A stretch of 64,000 bases of DNA from Diploptera punctata (GCA_030220185.1 JASPKZ010010272.1:4141501-4205500); one strand, 5' to 3'; positions 36,201-43,948 are shown, counted from the stretch's first letter. The notes: generated by a model from the letters alone, not told the origin. Numbers and translations are program-made.

Positions 36201-39200
36201 TGAATATAGTGCAGGTACAATTGGAATGTAAACTTTTGTGAAAAAGCCTATTCCACAGAGTTCCTATACAAATAACAAGGCAATGATATGTTTAATATTA
36301 TTAATTAAATAAAAATAAAATATAGTTTTATTTGATTTTCATATTTATTATATAATTCAGTGACAGCTGTTTCGGTACACTGTACCTTCTTCAGACATGT
36401 TAACAAATTATGAATTGTTAATATTATGTACATAACTGAAACCAAGGAAGGTTACTGCTTTAATTAATTTAGAGAAAACCAAGTTTAAAGTTTGATCTGA
36501 TTCAGTTATTATTGGTAATTTGTTTTAAAAGTTAATATCTTCTTATTATGAACTCAGCACCCATACATTTTTTAGCATATCTCCCTTGTCCTCCAAACAA
36601 CTGACACTCTGAGTCAGTAAGTTTCACATTATGTGCATTGACCAAAGAGTGCACGTAACCCTTTTGGTTTCTAGATGCCTTAATTATAATACAATTATGA
36701 AAATTATATGTTAGTACACCTAGGTCACTGACAACCCTCCCCCCTCCACATTCTCAATCTACCAGCTGGTACTGACAAGAAGGGCCTGTATGCAGGAATT
36801 GTGATTGAAGCGCCTTCCAACTAATAAGGAATTATCCTGAGCTGCTTGAGAAGATTCACACTTAACAACAGAAGAGCACAATATTGGATTCAGATGCATG
36901 GACATCATTTTGAATATCTGTTCTATTCTACAGTGTTCTGCCCTAGGGCAGGTCTTTCACTGGAATCGTAGCATTTTCATGCTATGCTTTGCAGCTTTAC
37001 TGTGGAATTATAGGCGTGGTAGCTTCCCTTTGCTTTCCACACCGGTGAAAGATGATAATGATAGTCAGATGATGTTTGTGGACCTTTTGGACCTTAAAGC
37101 TACCTGACATTTGTCTTACATGTGAGGAAAATACCTCACCCAGGAAGCTTGTCCTGACCGGGAATTGAATCCGAGCCCGCTGCATCACAAGGCAGCATGC
37201 TACCTCGAAACCACAGCGGTGGACTACCTGCTCTAATAGGTAGATTTAAGACAGAAAATATGCAATATTTCGATGATAGTTAAATTCCAAACTACTATTT
37301 ATTGGAGCTTGTTTTAGTTTGTAAAACAACATATAAATGTGACTTAACTGTACACAATAATTGTCCTGTTTGAACAATAGTGAAGTTATTGAATAAACAA
37401 GGTACATCACAGTCTGAAAATATTAACTGAAGAATTTATTTGCAGACCAATATTTATTGGTGCTTTTGTGGTTGTTTATGTTTGTACTTGAATGTTGTAT
37501 TCATCTCATGATTAATAAATTAAATAAATTGTCATTAATTTTGTTGGGATTATTTATTTAGTATTCTGCAAGCATTAGCCAGCAAAAAAGGTGACTATCT
37601 CAAAACTGGTAATTTCCAGTCCTACATTTACTAAAACTTTTTTTTTTTTGCTTCTCATCTCTACATTTTGGATAAAAACACTTCTATAAGACTCTGTACA
37701 TATACTTACACTTTCATATTCTATATAATATTCAAATTGCCCTTCTTCAGATAGGAAGCAAAATCTTGCCACAAAAGCCCAATTCTGGAAATACCAATAT
37801 CAATAAAATATTACCATATTACAAAATAATGTTGATAAAACTTTTTATTTTAAGAACAAAATATTGAAAGTTCTTATATATATATGCTACAGACATTTTA
37901 AAACAAGACACAAACACTACATATTTTAAAACTAACATGATTTTTTCTAAACTTAAAGTAAGAAGCACATTCAAAATTTGACTTCTGCGCTTCATTGCTC
38001 TACTTATCTTGGGTACCCCTAATATAAGCAATTAACTTATTTGTTTTTACTTCATCTCCAAAATCAGAATTTTAATAGGAATATAATGCAACTTTAAAAA
38101 TTACTTAATAGTGAATGTTACGAATACATAGATATTTTAATTATTTCATAGATAATCTCTGCATTTAGACTATAGGAATGTTTAGTACAGTTAGTTATAG
38201 CTGGGGGAGCAGAAGCTTAGTATATAAACCTTGCAAAATATGGGACTCGTGCCTGTTGAAGCAGTGAGCTGATGGGTAAGTCTACATACCATTTTTCTTA
38301 ATAAAATTTGCTAGGACAGATAGAATGGAGTCAAGTATTTTAAATAGTTTCATACTATATGTCTAAGTGTAAGAATTATTAGATAATTATTAGAATGTAA
38401 ATTAGGGTAAATTCATAAACCCACATCTCCCTCTCTCGAAACTCAAGAAAGTTAGAATGTAGGTTTTCTTAATATAAGCTTAGATTAGTTATTTAGGGTT
38501 AGAATATTTAGGGTTATTGTATTCATTATATGCTAGAAATAAAATAGTTAAATTAAGAATCCATTTATTTATGTTCGAAAACTCATATAACTTTATAACT
38601 AATACATCCACATACTAACACGGCTAGAACCTCATGCTACCAAAAATCCAAGTCCCAAAGGTCCTTTAACCCTCTGCATGCCACTGGTAAAATCTCTTGT
38701 GTCAGAGATTTAAATTGCACCCGCCGATGTGATCGGCTTTGGAAGTAGTTTAAGTATATTGTCTGGCAGGTAATGGACAGGATCACCTGAGCCGATCTAA
38801 TTGGCTCATGACACCTAAAGGGTTAAGCACTAAGAAAGCCAACAATTCATAATAGTGAATAAAGTTTGAAAACTTAAAGGTAACCTTATAAACTGAGATC
38901 TTATATGAATGCAAGAAACATATTAGGTACCAGTATGAATTTTCATCAATATCGCTACAAAATTAACTCCATGGCTCAACAGACCTAGAAGGTCCTTGGC
39001 CTAATAGTCGATACTGACAAGGACCAATCCAAACTTTCACTTCTGTAATTCTGTATCTGCTGAAAATCAATCTGTACAAACTTTCATTACATTACAGAAT
39101 ACCCAATTACAGAAATTTGTAAGGTAAAATTCCTGAAATTTGTAATTTACAATTTTTACAAAGTTTTTAAATATTCAAAGGGATTGCATTTTGGTGACAA

Positions 39201-39818
39201 GTTTTTGGATTTGCTTAATTTTTTTCTGCATTAATTTGAGGCTAGTATGCAACTTTCTAAACCACATGTGTTTTTAGATACAAAAATTTATTTTTTGGAA
39301 ACACTTTAGTGCACATGCTGTCCCTTCACTACTATAATTTTTTTTAAATCGACTACATCAAAGGATATTATTTAGAAAATTACTATATTCAATAAAATAT
39401 TATTTCTGAAAAGAAGTATATCTAATTTTAAAATAATGTGTTGTCCTAGTAATCAAAATGGAATTATATGATGGTCTACAGTGAGATCCTATGTACATTG
39501 AGATGAACTTATTAAAAAATGATTGTATATATTTTAAAGAAATAAATGAATTTTAAACATATATATATGAGTCATATTATTCTAATGTGATGAAATGTTT
39601 AAAATTCAGTTATTTTAATTTAGAAAAAATGTATTGTATTAAGCTATGATGGTATTTTGTAATGTTAATTACCCAATAGTTAATTGTCAAACAGAATTAA
39701 ATCAAAATAATATAATTGACATTGAAGTCATTACCTCAGCAGTTACAATATGTCCTTCAACATATTTTGAATATCCAAAATGAAACATTGGACACATTAC
39801 CAGTAGCACAAGCTGCAT
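12596..39818 (-). CDS. TMEM145: TMEM145/GPR180-family transmembrane protein (3' end not found)
   Basis: Ten coding exons join with consistent phase: 39735-39818, 37710-37784, 35055-35129, 28179-28479, 23287-23358, 22331-22480, 21312-21484, 17734-17906, 14972-15092 and 12596-12844, giving 491 codons. Order of parts: signal peptide (1-17); luminal beta-sandwich domain with Cys residues and N-glycosylation sequons (about 18-180, containing RFCFLSEEGQFEYY and RERWWFLAVSNC); HFSADEF just before helix 1; seven hydrophobic helices (about 186-405) with the KGFTVTRGRL loop after helix 3; cytosolic tail with RANKVFPYHVRTTQI. This is the GOST-type 7TM architecture of TMEM145/GPR180. Human TMEM145 is about 490 aa, so little should be missing. 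The donor after codon 491 (GAT|GTAAGT) is strong, so at least one more exon with the stop lies between 3.5 and 12.5 kb. Introns are large and packed with transposons. Function in insects is unknown to me. Confidence 0.85.
12955..13535. mobile_element. Penelope-like foldback
   Basis: The left arm (minus) and right arm (plus) meet near 13250. Both carry the C-terminal ATGxACTTCGAAATT segment, a cataacatcag block, CTGAAGATG..GAAACTG and the ATGAGGTGAGGTATGAAACA end. The right arm holds a hammerhead-like core at 13443-13472 (stem AAGC/GCTT). Confidence 0.7.
13990..14568 (+). pseudogene. Non-LTR retrotransposon 3' end with TCTAT tail
   Basis: Translation SFTVSLARTWNSLPPYVRDC and LPSFRNKLKIKLLTE resembles the extreme C-terminus of jockey/CR1-type ORF2. 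After an AT-rich 3' UTR it ends tattctattctattc. Confidence 0.5.
14972..15092 (-). CDS. TMEM145: TMEM145-like exon 9, helices 6 and 7
   Basis: Acceptor GGTTGTTTAG, donor GTGAGT, 121 bases. It encodes FMAGPAFILAANNLIDKWVR and VVSGVQHSIALIGHILFL, matching the last two membrane spans. A Penelope-like inverted pair sits about 80 bp upstream of the acceptor. Confidence 0.88.
15246..15280 (-). ncRNA. Hammerhead-like motif, left arm
   Basis: On minus: CTGAAGA, T, stem GTCTAC/GTAGAC around CGCAGCA directly abutting GAAACGTC. Helix II is a perfect 6 bp. Helix III appears to be missing. Confidence 0.42.
15277..15921 (-). pseudogene. Penelope-like GIY-YIG endonuclease, left arm
   Basis: An open frame of 214 codons, truncated at its 5' side. 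GIYRIPCSCGQVYIGTTKR carries the GIY-YIG core and CxC, then RLQEHKRHCRLKQKEKSAVA EH-type residues and a basic C-terminus. Such domains cut target DNA for PLE insertion (family knowledge). The RT domain is absent. Confidence 0.85.
15973..16620 (+). pseudogene. Penelope-like GIY-YIG endonuclease, right arm, frameshifted
   Basis: Frame 15973-16353 matches the left arm to YYTRLYRE, where a small deletion shifts the frame; the rest continues as MKINKIWIPALHNTTTKPMT at 16399-16620. Confidence 0.82.
16617..16648 (+). ncRNA. Hammerhead-like motif, right arm
   Basis: CTGAAGATG, stem TCTAC/GTAGA (16626-16630 with 16638-16642), TGAAAC. It differs from the left arm by one base at the stem base (T for C), which costs one pair. 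Confidence 0.4.
17085..17440. mobile_element. Penelope-like foldback
   Basis: Inverted arms around 17225 hold ACTTTGAAATTCC and CTGACG..GGAAC/GTTCC..AAA. The outer ends read CACTAACCTCATATTT and AAATATGAGGTGAGTG. Confidence 0.65.
17556..17690. mobile_element. Very short Penelope-like foldback (pLTR ends only)
   Basis: Arms ttaagaaaaattgtatcacc and the inverted copy ending cgatacaatttttcttaa meet at 17622-17632. The ORF and hammerhead segment are gone. Confidence 0.55.
17734..17906 (-). CDS. TMEM145: TMEM145-like exon 8, helix 5
   Basis: Acceptor TTTTTTCAG, donor GTAAGC, 173 bases. It encodes [20 protein letters not shown], a helix FLRVIAWWMFVYSTIFTL, then KHYPEKARFYYPFNIVGTLW. It is 57 codons plus two bases (TG), completed to Trp by exon 9. 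Confidence 0.92.
18110..18330 (+). repeat. Interspersed repeat shared with 1970-2150
   Basis: Same ordered blocks (taatattttccaattattcc, ccctgtataattcat). 18400-18960 next to it looks like further old repeat with internally repeated actaaatttatttca, but no coding frame. Confidence 0.45.
19170..19521 (-). repeat. tRNA-derived SINE (family D) with TSD
   Basis: Read on minus, the tRNA-like head is ctagcggttaaggcatgaag, then a body ending ctgtcacaccatgg. The flanks 19157-19169 and 19522-19534 are both ttataagcattta (13 bp). Confidence 0.78.
19860..19945 (+). repeat. tRNA-like SINE (family G)
   Basis: gtgtaatggttaacacac with a B-box-like gggtccaaatt. Related copies: 20200-20290, 43425-43515 and 51125-51215. 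Confidence 0.45.
20205..20290 (-). repeat. tRNA-like SINE (family G)
   Basis: On minus: ggtggattaatggttatgtc then CGAGTTCAAATCCCGGCTC, a good B box. Confidence 0.5.
20330..20590 (+). repeat. tRNA-derived SINE (family B), head-truncated
   Basis: Begins at the B box (cgtgggttcaaacctggccg) and runs to the 3' end (tagatgtcagtatgaggc..gaccatgggccac). Confidence 0.7.
20630..20966. mobile_element. Penelope-like foldback, near-perfect, with 13-bp TSD
   Basis: Arms 20675-20815 and 20830-20968 are almost perfectly complementary. The flanks 20617-20629 and 20967-20979 are both tatggttaaattt. The right arm has CTGATGATGGAC..AAAACTGCAG. The high arm identity suggests a young insertion. Confidence 0.8.
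21215..21251. repeat. (AT)n microsatellite
   Basis: About 18 AT units. Confidence 0.95.
21312..21484 (-). CDS. TMEM145: TMEM145-like exon 7, helices 3 and 4
   Basis: Acceptor TTTATAG, donor GTAAGT, 173 bases, phase 1 in and 0 out. It encodes a poly-Leu helix, then AKGFTVTRGRLRLASSVKL, then IFMCLYIVTYMVLFIYERL. Conceptual translation from 21484 leftwards stays open through the whole exon. Confidence 0.9.
22331..22480 (-). CDS. TMEM145: TMEM145-like exon 6, helix 2
   Basis: Acceptor ATTTTCAG, donor GTGAGT, 150 bases. It encodes VELKSRQLFHTTYKLFVASV then LLQELGNVFQSIAYIKYAFN; the short loop S-R-Q-L-F-H-T-T-Y-K is strongly conserved in the family. Confidence 0.9.
22555..22795. pseudogene. Penelope-like endonuclease C-terminus, head-to-head
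   Basis: Minus side: AVAAHLWAENHGIENNLKL near 22600-22700. Plus side: LKQLEKPTELILQDKIKRKQ near 22718-22780. The two halves meet near 22705. Confidence 0.55.
22785..23060 (-). mobile_element. Penelope-like 3' end (single arm)
   Basis: aggaaaaaatcactatgagg at the left edge, then the usual order read on minus: ACTTCGAAATTCC, the cataacatcag-like block, CTGAAGATG..TTTGAAACC, GATATGAGGTGAGC. No right arm is seen. Confidence 0.55.
23287..23358 (-). CDS. TMEM145: TMEM145-like exon 5, helix 1
   Basis: Acceptor TTTGCAG, donor GTTAGT, 72 bases. With the T from exon 4 it reads YILPNLMASSIAYLLLILAV and continues VMCT, the first transmembrane helix. Phase in and out is 1. Confidence 0.85.
23460..23815 (-). 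repeat. tRNA-derived SINE (family B)
   Basis: On minus the head is ggtgctccaggggttaag, B box GGGTTGAAACC, and a full family-B body to the atgtttccat side. Confidence 0.65.
24097..24736. mobile_element. Penelope-like foldback with TSD, interrupted by a LINE
   Basis: The flanks 24085-24096 and 24737-24748 are both taatttagttat. The foldback proper is 24531-24736, plus its outer tail at 24097-24119. A LINE copy with its own TSD splits it at 24120-24518. Confidence 0.75.
24120..24518 (+). repeat. Non-LTR element fragment inserted in a foldback, with 12-bp TSD
   Basis: The flanks 24108-24119 and 24519-24530 are both aggaattaatca. The insert starts actccgccatggccagtccc and ends in a (GAA)n tail, so it is a retrotransposed unit; a short frame reads MSDVLGRDGLGSISEDGTGN. 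Confidence 0.75.
24961..25880. mobile_element. MITE with 3-bp TSD (copy 1, with SINE insertion)
   Basis: The ends are gggtcgcatgcaaatacatt and, inverted, gggtcgaatttttgaatgca; TSD TTA at 24958-24960 and 25881-25883. Without the nested SINE and its TSD copy it is 597 bp. A 3-bp TTA/GTA duplication suggests PIF/Harbinger, but no transposase is present. Confidence 0.72.
25171..25478 (+). repeat. tRNA-derived SINE (family C) with 15-bp TSD
   Basis: Head gcatagtggttaaggcact with B box GGGTTCGAGTCC, then a GC-rich body. Flanks 25156-25170 and 25479-25493 are both tatagaggaacgcat. The same MITE at 43949 has the empty site (tatagaggaatgcat). Confidence 0.9.
26225..26570 (+). pseudogene. Penelope-like 3' end including endonuclease C-terminus
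   Basis: Decayed SSYSCWSKN.. then KLKELMVWEKIHIKKKRKN, ATGAATTTTGAAATTCC, gacataacatcgg, GAAGATGAAACC. The expected end (aagactggaaatgaggtgag) turns up only at 27109-27128, so about 540 bp is inserted between. Confidence 0.6.
27136..27948. mobile_element. DNA element with 21-bp perfect terminal inverted repeats
   Basis: ggaccaacggatctgtgccc at 27136 and its exact inverse at 27928-27948 (ggggcacagatccgttggtc). No transposase-like frame inside; the TSD is unclear. It starts 8 bp after a PLE end. Confidence 0.65.
28179..28479 (-). CDS. TMEM145: TMEM145-like exon 4, main luminal exon
   Basis: Acceptor ATATTTCAG, donor GTGAGT; 100 codons plus one base. It carries TCLQKEAVLNITLHQIVNLT, four possible N-glycosylation sites (NIT, NLT, NRT, NGT), FRSARERWWFLAVSNC and HFSADEF. 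This is the exon that identifies the family. Confidence 0.9.
28630..29701. mobile_element. DNA element with 35-bp perfect terminal inverted repeats
   Basis: 28630-28664 and 29667-29701 are exact inverse copies, starting aattgaatcagtcatttcga. Subterminal variants of ttcgaaaaggga recur at 28841-28858 and 29513-29527. AATT at the edge is a palindrome and could be a 4-bp TSD. No recognised transposase; the 73-codon frame at 28619-28840 has no known domain. Confidence 0.7.
29880..30160 (+). repeat. LINE 3' end (GACGCTATTAGGGC family) with GAA tail
   Basis: Same ordered blocks as 12250-12525, here less rearranged, with aacgctggagggaaaatttt then ggatcgtaacaggccttgg and (GAA)n. Confidence 0.7.
30164..30849 (+). 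mobile_element. pogo/Tigger-like DNA transposon remnant
   Basis: The terminal repeats ccgtattggcccgaatataa and, inverted, ccatattggcccaaatataa are flanked by TA (30162-30163, 30850-30851). Inside, a short frame after 30470 reads MSENVERKAST..YDAGFKLAVIRYA, like the N-terminal helix-turn-helix of Tigger/CENP-B-type transposases. The DDE part is missing. Confidence 0.65.
31760..33765. mobile_element. Head-to-head Penelope-like pair carrying a LINE insertion
   Basis: The left arm (minus, 31760-32515) encodes NFNRKEEGIKLTKAWYHSLE; the right arm (plus, 32518-33765) repeats it as NFNRKEEWIKMTKAWYHM. Both ends carry CTGAAGATGCCCT..GAGGGA/..motif and AGAAACACCAGTCA. A LINE fragment interrupts the right arm at 32757-33505. 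Confidence 0.75.
32757..33505 (+). pseudogene. Non-LTR retrotransposon RNase H and C-terminus, with 8-bp TSD
   Basis: The flanks 32749-32756 and 33506-33513 are both acataatc. Translation FDAEVTAIHISLQQLLYRIN, AVILSDSKAAIYAINS and LQWTPAHCGNDTADFLAKKG shows RNase H residues (D-A-E, S-D-S, H..D), then a CxxC..H..C knuckle and a frameshift near 33225; the tail is (AAC)n. Confidence 0.78.
34085..34450 (+). pseudogene. RTE-like LINE 3' end
   Basis: MQTFVNRCLRCILNIRWPEI, KWNWIGHKLRKPDGAIVNTA and WKQVKWLAENRVRWRNFIAV with one internal stop. This is the typical C-terminus of an RTE-like endonuclease/RT polyprotein. Confidence 0.7.
34540..34855 (-). repeat. tRNA-derived SINE (family B)
   Basis: Full-length on minus: head ggtggactagtggttatgct, body to gatgtctaa..tggtgtgtt. 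Confidence 0.75.
35055..35129 (-). CDS. TMEM145: TMEM145-like exon 3, luminal domain
   Basis: Acceptor CATTTCAG, donor GTAAGG, 25 codons. It encodes EYAVQNILLYYDSKTQWPAV followed by YKSGK; QNILLYxD and QWPAVYK are family-conserved. Confidence 0.87.
35232..35521 (-). repeat. tRNA-derived SINE (family C) with 12-bp TSD
   Basis: Head on minus gtagtggttaaggcactgag, B box GGGTTCAAGTCC. The flanks 35220-35231 and 35522-35533 are both agctatttaata. It lies about 100 bp downstream of TMEM145 exon 3 in plus coordinates, that is, in intron 2. Confidence 0.88.
36362..36394 (-). ncRNA. Hammerhead ribozyme candidate (best in window)
   Basis: On minus: CTGAAGA, A, helix II GGTAC/GTACC closed by AGT, GAAAC, AGCT, GTC. 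GAAAC..GUC gives the AC/GU two-pair helix III with tetraloop and a canonical GUC cleavage triplet. Helix I could pair GU with AC directly, then TAA with TTA after an internal loop, as in the small type I hammerheads of PLEs. One extra A before helix II departs from consensus. Confidence 0.55.
36915..37225 (-). repeat. tRNA-derived SINE (family E)
   Basis: On minus: tggtttcgaggtagcatgct head, GGATTCAATTCCCGG B box, then tgggtgaggtattttcctca and the CACCGGTGTGG..body. Confidence 0.7.
37710..37784 (-). CDS. TMEM145: TMEM145-like exon 2, luminal domain
   Basis: Acceptor ATTTCCAG, donor GTAAGT, 25 codons. It encodes NWAFVARFCFLSEEG and ends in YYIEYES; the RFCFLS block is a family signature. Confidence 0.85.
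38670..38822. mobile_element. Short MITE with TTAA TSD
   Basis: TTAA at 38666-38669 and 38823-38826 flanks ends CCCTCTGCATGCCA and, inverted, CCCTTTAGGTGTCA. TTAA plus a CCC start suggests piggyBac-type mobilisation. Confidence 0.55.
39735..39818 (-). CDS. TMEM145: TMEM145-like exon 1, start and signal peptide
   Basis: The ATG is at 39818-39816. It encodes MQLVLLVMCPMFHFGYS (signal peptide) then KYVEGHIVTAE, the conserved start of the mature luminal domain. The donor is GTAATG and the exon is exactly 28 codons, phase 0. An ORF runs upstream, so the start is chosen because the signal peptide begins there. Confidence 0.75.
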
Positions 39819-39972
39819 GTCTAAGCATCCCACTGTGTGCCTGCTATGTAATCCAATCAATATTGTCACTATAGCAACAACCCCAAAACAAACATAAAAT
39901 ATGTCAGAATTATTCAATAGTCTTCACTTCAATGTCATCCTACCATCTCTCACCATAAAAAAAAAGTTTTTA

Positions 39973-40348
39973 TATGTATTTGGGTGACCTACAAAGAGAA
40001 AATTGTGGGAGATTGTAAATCCAACCTTACCTTATCAAAATGTCTCAACATTCCTTCAAACCATGTTTTGTTTAGAAATAAACAAATACAATTTAACATT
40101 TTAACAATGTATAAGAGAAAAATTTGTGTTTAGATTGGAGTTTCTCAGATAGCTCAGTGGTATGTATTTGGGTGACCTACAAAGAGAGAATTGTGGGAGA
40201 TTGTAAATCCAACCTTACCTTATCAAAATGTCTCAACATTCCTTCAAACCATGTTTTGTTTAGAAATAAACAAATACAATTTAACATTTTAACAAAGTAT
40301 AAGAGAAAAATTTGTGTTTAGATTGGAGTAGTTTGTCAGGTAGCTCAG
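39973..40348 (+). repeat. 188-bp direct tandem duplication containing SINE A sequence
   Basis: tatgtatttgggtgacctac starts at 39973 and again at 40161 with near-identity through gtataagagaaaaatttgtg and the tRNA-like A box. It lies just upstream of TMEM145 exon 1. Confidence 0.75.
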
Positions 40349-40735
40349 TGGTAGAGCATTGACCTACAAAGCCAAAGGTCCTGGGTTCAAACCTCAGTCT
40401 GAACATATAATTTTTATCTTCAAATATAGTTTATCCTTCAGTGAGAAGTGTTAAATTAATAATAAAACACCAAAAGGAGCCCTACTGGCTTCATAAAGCA
40501 GTGTTTAAATTCCCAATAAATGTCTTCTTAAACATGAAGCCGCCATCTGCGTGATCAAGCAAATGCTCATAGCATTCGGCGATCATGAATTAACAATGTA
40601 TAAGAGAAAAATTTGCATTTTAGATTGGAGTTTCTCAGGTAGCTCAGTGGTAGAGCATTGCCCTAGAAAGCGAAAGGTCCTGGGATCAAACCCCAGTCTG
40701 AGCGTATAATTTTTCTCTTCAAATATAAATACAAA
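40349..40735 (+). repeat. tRNA-like SINE A array (two heads)
   Basis: Heads at about 40335-40405 and 40630-40705 (gtagctcagtggtagagcat, B boxes GGTTCAAACCTC and GGATCAAACCCC), joined by the usual ~220-bp spacer. Confidence 0.7.
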
Positions 40736-41084
40736 AAAGATGCAAATATATATATATATATATCAAGTTAGATTACTTTTATAAAACCAGTATTTCGATT
40801 AAAACATTTAAAAAGTAAAAAATAATTTCAATAAATCAATCTTAAAACTTTGTTAATTGAATTTATAGAGTTCCTTCCTCTAACTTTTAACTAGTTCTTG
40901 TTTTATCAGTTCCAAGAAATTGATTATAATTCCACCAATGTCATAAAAGACAACCTGGTGGTATTGAACAAAAAAAATATAGATGTGTAGATTGTTTCTA
41001 CTATATTCTAAGTTGTAGAGCATAATTTGTTTTCTAGGCACATTTAAAACTATCCTTAGAACTGTTACACAATAACAATAGTAA

Positions 41085-41116
41085 TAACAACAATAATAAT
41101 AGTAATAATAATAATC
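41085..41116. repeat. (AAT)n microsatellite
   Basis: aacaataataatagtaataa type run. Confidence 0.85.
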
Positions 41117-41154
41117 AGAAATATTTTATTTATTTATTTATTTATCAAATGGCA

Positions 41155-41750
41155 GGAACTGGCAATAAAGCCATTTTTCCTCTGGCCTCCCAGTACAAGC
41201 TGACAAAATCCTGTTTTATTTGGGCTTTTCGGTTCAGCTGTGGGCACAGTTTAACAGATATTAGTTCATTTCCTGGTGAATATCAGACAATGGGCAGCTG
41301 GTAGATGGATACATTCCCAATCTGTGGAGGTGGTGGAGGAGACAGTAATGTCTCATCATCAGCCTGAACTTGGTGCAGCTTCTTTACGTCCCTACAGTTT
41401 AACTTACTTTGCGAGTTGATTTGCTTTCTCCCATCATTTTCCTTTGGCTACTTCTTAGGATATTTTGGTGTTATCAGCATCCTATACCTTTTTGATGTCA
41501 TCTGTCTTCACTTTCAGGTGTGGCTCAGGGATCAATGAAATTTTAGTTCTTTTCTTGATGAGTGTGTCTGCTATTTCATTGCCAATTATTCCGATGTGAG
41601 ATGAAATCCATTGGAAGCCTATCCACTTTATCTGGTCTTTTTGAAGAAATTTCATTATTGTTTGGCATTCTCTTATGATTTCTGAATAATGATAATTTCT
41701 GATAATCAGAAATGTTTTCATAAATAAATTAAATTCCAAACATATTTATA
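41155..41750 (-). pseudogene. Non-LTR retrotransposon RNase H fragment
   Basis: IKWIGFQWISSHIGIIGNEI and ADTLIKKRTKISLIPEPHLK: the W-x-S-S-H-x-G-x-x-G-N-E-x-A-D motif of LINE RNase H. 41155-41460 is decayed downstream sequence of the same copy. Confidence 0.65.
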
Positions 41751-42159
41751 TGAATTCATCAGCCAAAGAAAATTAAGGATATAACTTCTATCAGAGAAAA
41801 ATAAAAAGTCATAATCCTCTGTCACAGGCATAATCCTGTAATATGGAATGCATACTTCCTGCAAAATTTCTAACTATGTGAATCATAGTTTGACTTTCAG
41901 CAGATATAGGCAATGTTAAACCCAGCAAAGAAATATAAAAGCAATGCAAGCTCTAACACAACCTCCCCTGCTCCCAATGTTTGACAATAGAACAACAGGT
42001 GTTAATAGAAGGAAAAAAAAAAGTACAGCAAATCAATTTGAAAACATAAGATAGTTTTTTATTGAATATTACAGGAATAAAAATTATAAATAATTTCCCT
42101 AAATTAAAAGGAAATATTTTGAACAGAAAAAAGTCCTTTAACCCATTAATTAATTGTCA

Positions 42160-43040
42160 TGCAATTTGATTTAGAAGAACCAGTCACAAAATCTACAACA
42201 TCCAAACAATATATTAAAAGCCTTAGATTTGGAACTGTAAATATGAGGTACTCACCAGCAGAATCATTGCACATATTTATATACTATGGGTCAACAATTA
42301 ATAACAGTTCAGGAACAGGAGTAAATTGTACATTATTTTCTTTCTATAAACCAGTTGGACATCACACAACAAATTTTGATGCAGAAATAATGGGTATATA
42401 TTTCCCATTTCAACAACTTCTATATATGATAGATAAATCCCAAAAAACTTGTTATTCTATTAGACTCTATAAAGTGGGGATTTATGCAATAAATCGAAAT
42501 AAAAAATTAAAAAATATCACCAAATGATATAACAATTTCAAAAGCTACAGAAAAAAATACTATTGCAATGGGTACTACCACACTGTGGAATTGCTGGCAA
42601 TGAGACTTCTTGCAAACGACGGCTCTAAATTATCCCAATGTAACATTACAAACCTATCTTTCACATCTGTAAAAAGAATCTTTAAAAATAATATAAAGTG
42701 ACACACATGCAACATTTACATAATGAAGCTGAAGTCAAAAAATGGAATATCATAATTAAAAATTCAGAAAGTATTTCTCAAATACCATGTAAAACTGCAG
42801 TAGCAAAATTTAGACTTTTCACCGAATGTGACTATTTAGTAAAACATTAAATAAGATAGGAATTTATACCAATACAAATTCCCCTCTTTGCAACAAAGGA
42901 GAAATGACTGAGGACATCTTTAAGCTTACAAAGCATTACCTGCTGGATCCATCATAGAAAAATACTGGAGTGCAGCACAGCTAATGGCTTCACTGTCAAA
43001 CACCAAGCATTATATGACAACAATAACAACAATGCAAACA
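42160..43040 (+). pseudogene. Non-LTR retrotransposon RNase H and C-terminus
   Basis: Same family as 32757-33505: SGTGVNCTLFSFYKPVGHHT, FDAEIMGIYFPFQQLLYMID, then shifted frames with WVLPHCGIAGNE and CKTAVAKFRLF, and a CAACAA tail. More decayed than the 33-kb copy. Confidence 0.68.
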
Positions 43041-43424
43041 AATGGTTTCAAGTATGGCTTCAGCATGTTTTCACATAAAACTTTATGATCAGATATATTT
43101 TTTTACGTATCCATGTTTATGTGATAAAACTAGCTGATACCCAATGCATTGATCTGATTTTTCAAATTTTACTCATTTAGGTCCCTACCTCAATTTTTTG
43201 TTAATAAATTCGGCGAAATGTGATAAACTTAATGTGTAAGATAATTTTCCTTACTTCTAAACTTGTAGCATATTTAGTAACAAAAACTGGAGACTTTTTT
43301 TTACTGGAACATGAATTCTGTTTTCTTTTTGTACCAACTGACCCATTAAAATAAATGTAGCTGGAAAAACATATATATTTTTTTTAAATTTATGCAATAA
43401 TTTTTATTTTAAAAGAAAAATTAT

Positions 43425-43515
43425 TGTCTGAACCAAGAATCAAATCCCAGACCTCCGACTCTATACGTCGGCATGTGGGCCACTAAACCATTTGAGACAC
43501 AGCACAAACGCTAAC
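43425..43515 (-). repeat. tRNA-like SINE (family G)
   Basis: On minus: tggtttagtggcccacatgc then GGGATTTGATTC, with the attaatttttctttt-type tail. Confidence 0.45.
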
Positions 43516-43948
43516 ATTTCTTACCACTTACATAATTCTCTTATGTCCAAAGGCAGATAGCTAGAGCTATTAACAATGCCATCAGACGACTTCTATTTGA
43601 AGTATTTTAAACGAGAATTTTACATTAATTTTAAGCGGTAAAGCTTTATATTTTGATGTTTTAGTTGAACATGTTCTAGTCATGGACAAGTTATTTTTAA
43701 AAGACAATTTTTCTTTTCAAAAAATAAATTTGTCTAGAATTGCAACATCTTAAACTAAATATAATATAAAAAATTATGCAATAATAATTTTGTGAGATCA
43801 TGGATTTCAAATGAGAAAGTTTTAAATGTGAATGCATGATTTATTTCTTTCTTTTGATTATATTAGGCTCCTTTTTTTTAATGTTATCATTCTAAATGTA
43901 AAATTGGAAAACTTGGAACAATTATAAAAATATTAGTCACAATATGTA

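Noticed and set aside
41087..41116. CRISPR-like short repeats
   Set aside because: Simple AAT microsatellite; no spacers, and the genome is eukaryotic.
42159..42527. Host RNase H gene
   Set aside because: It is a decayed copy of the same LINE C-terminus seen at 32757-33505, with shifted frames downstream.
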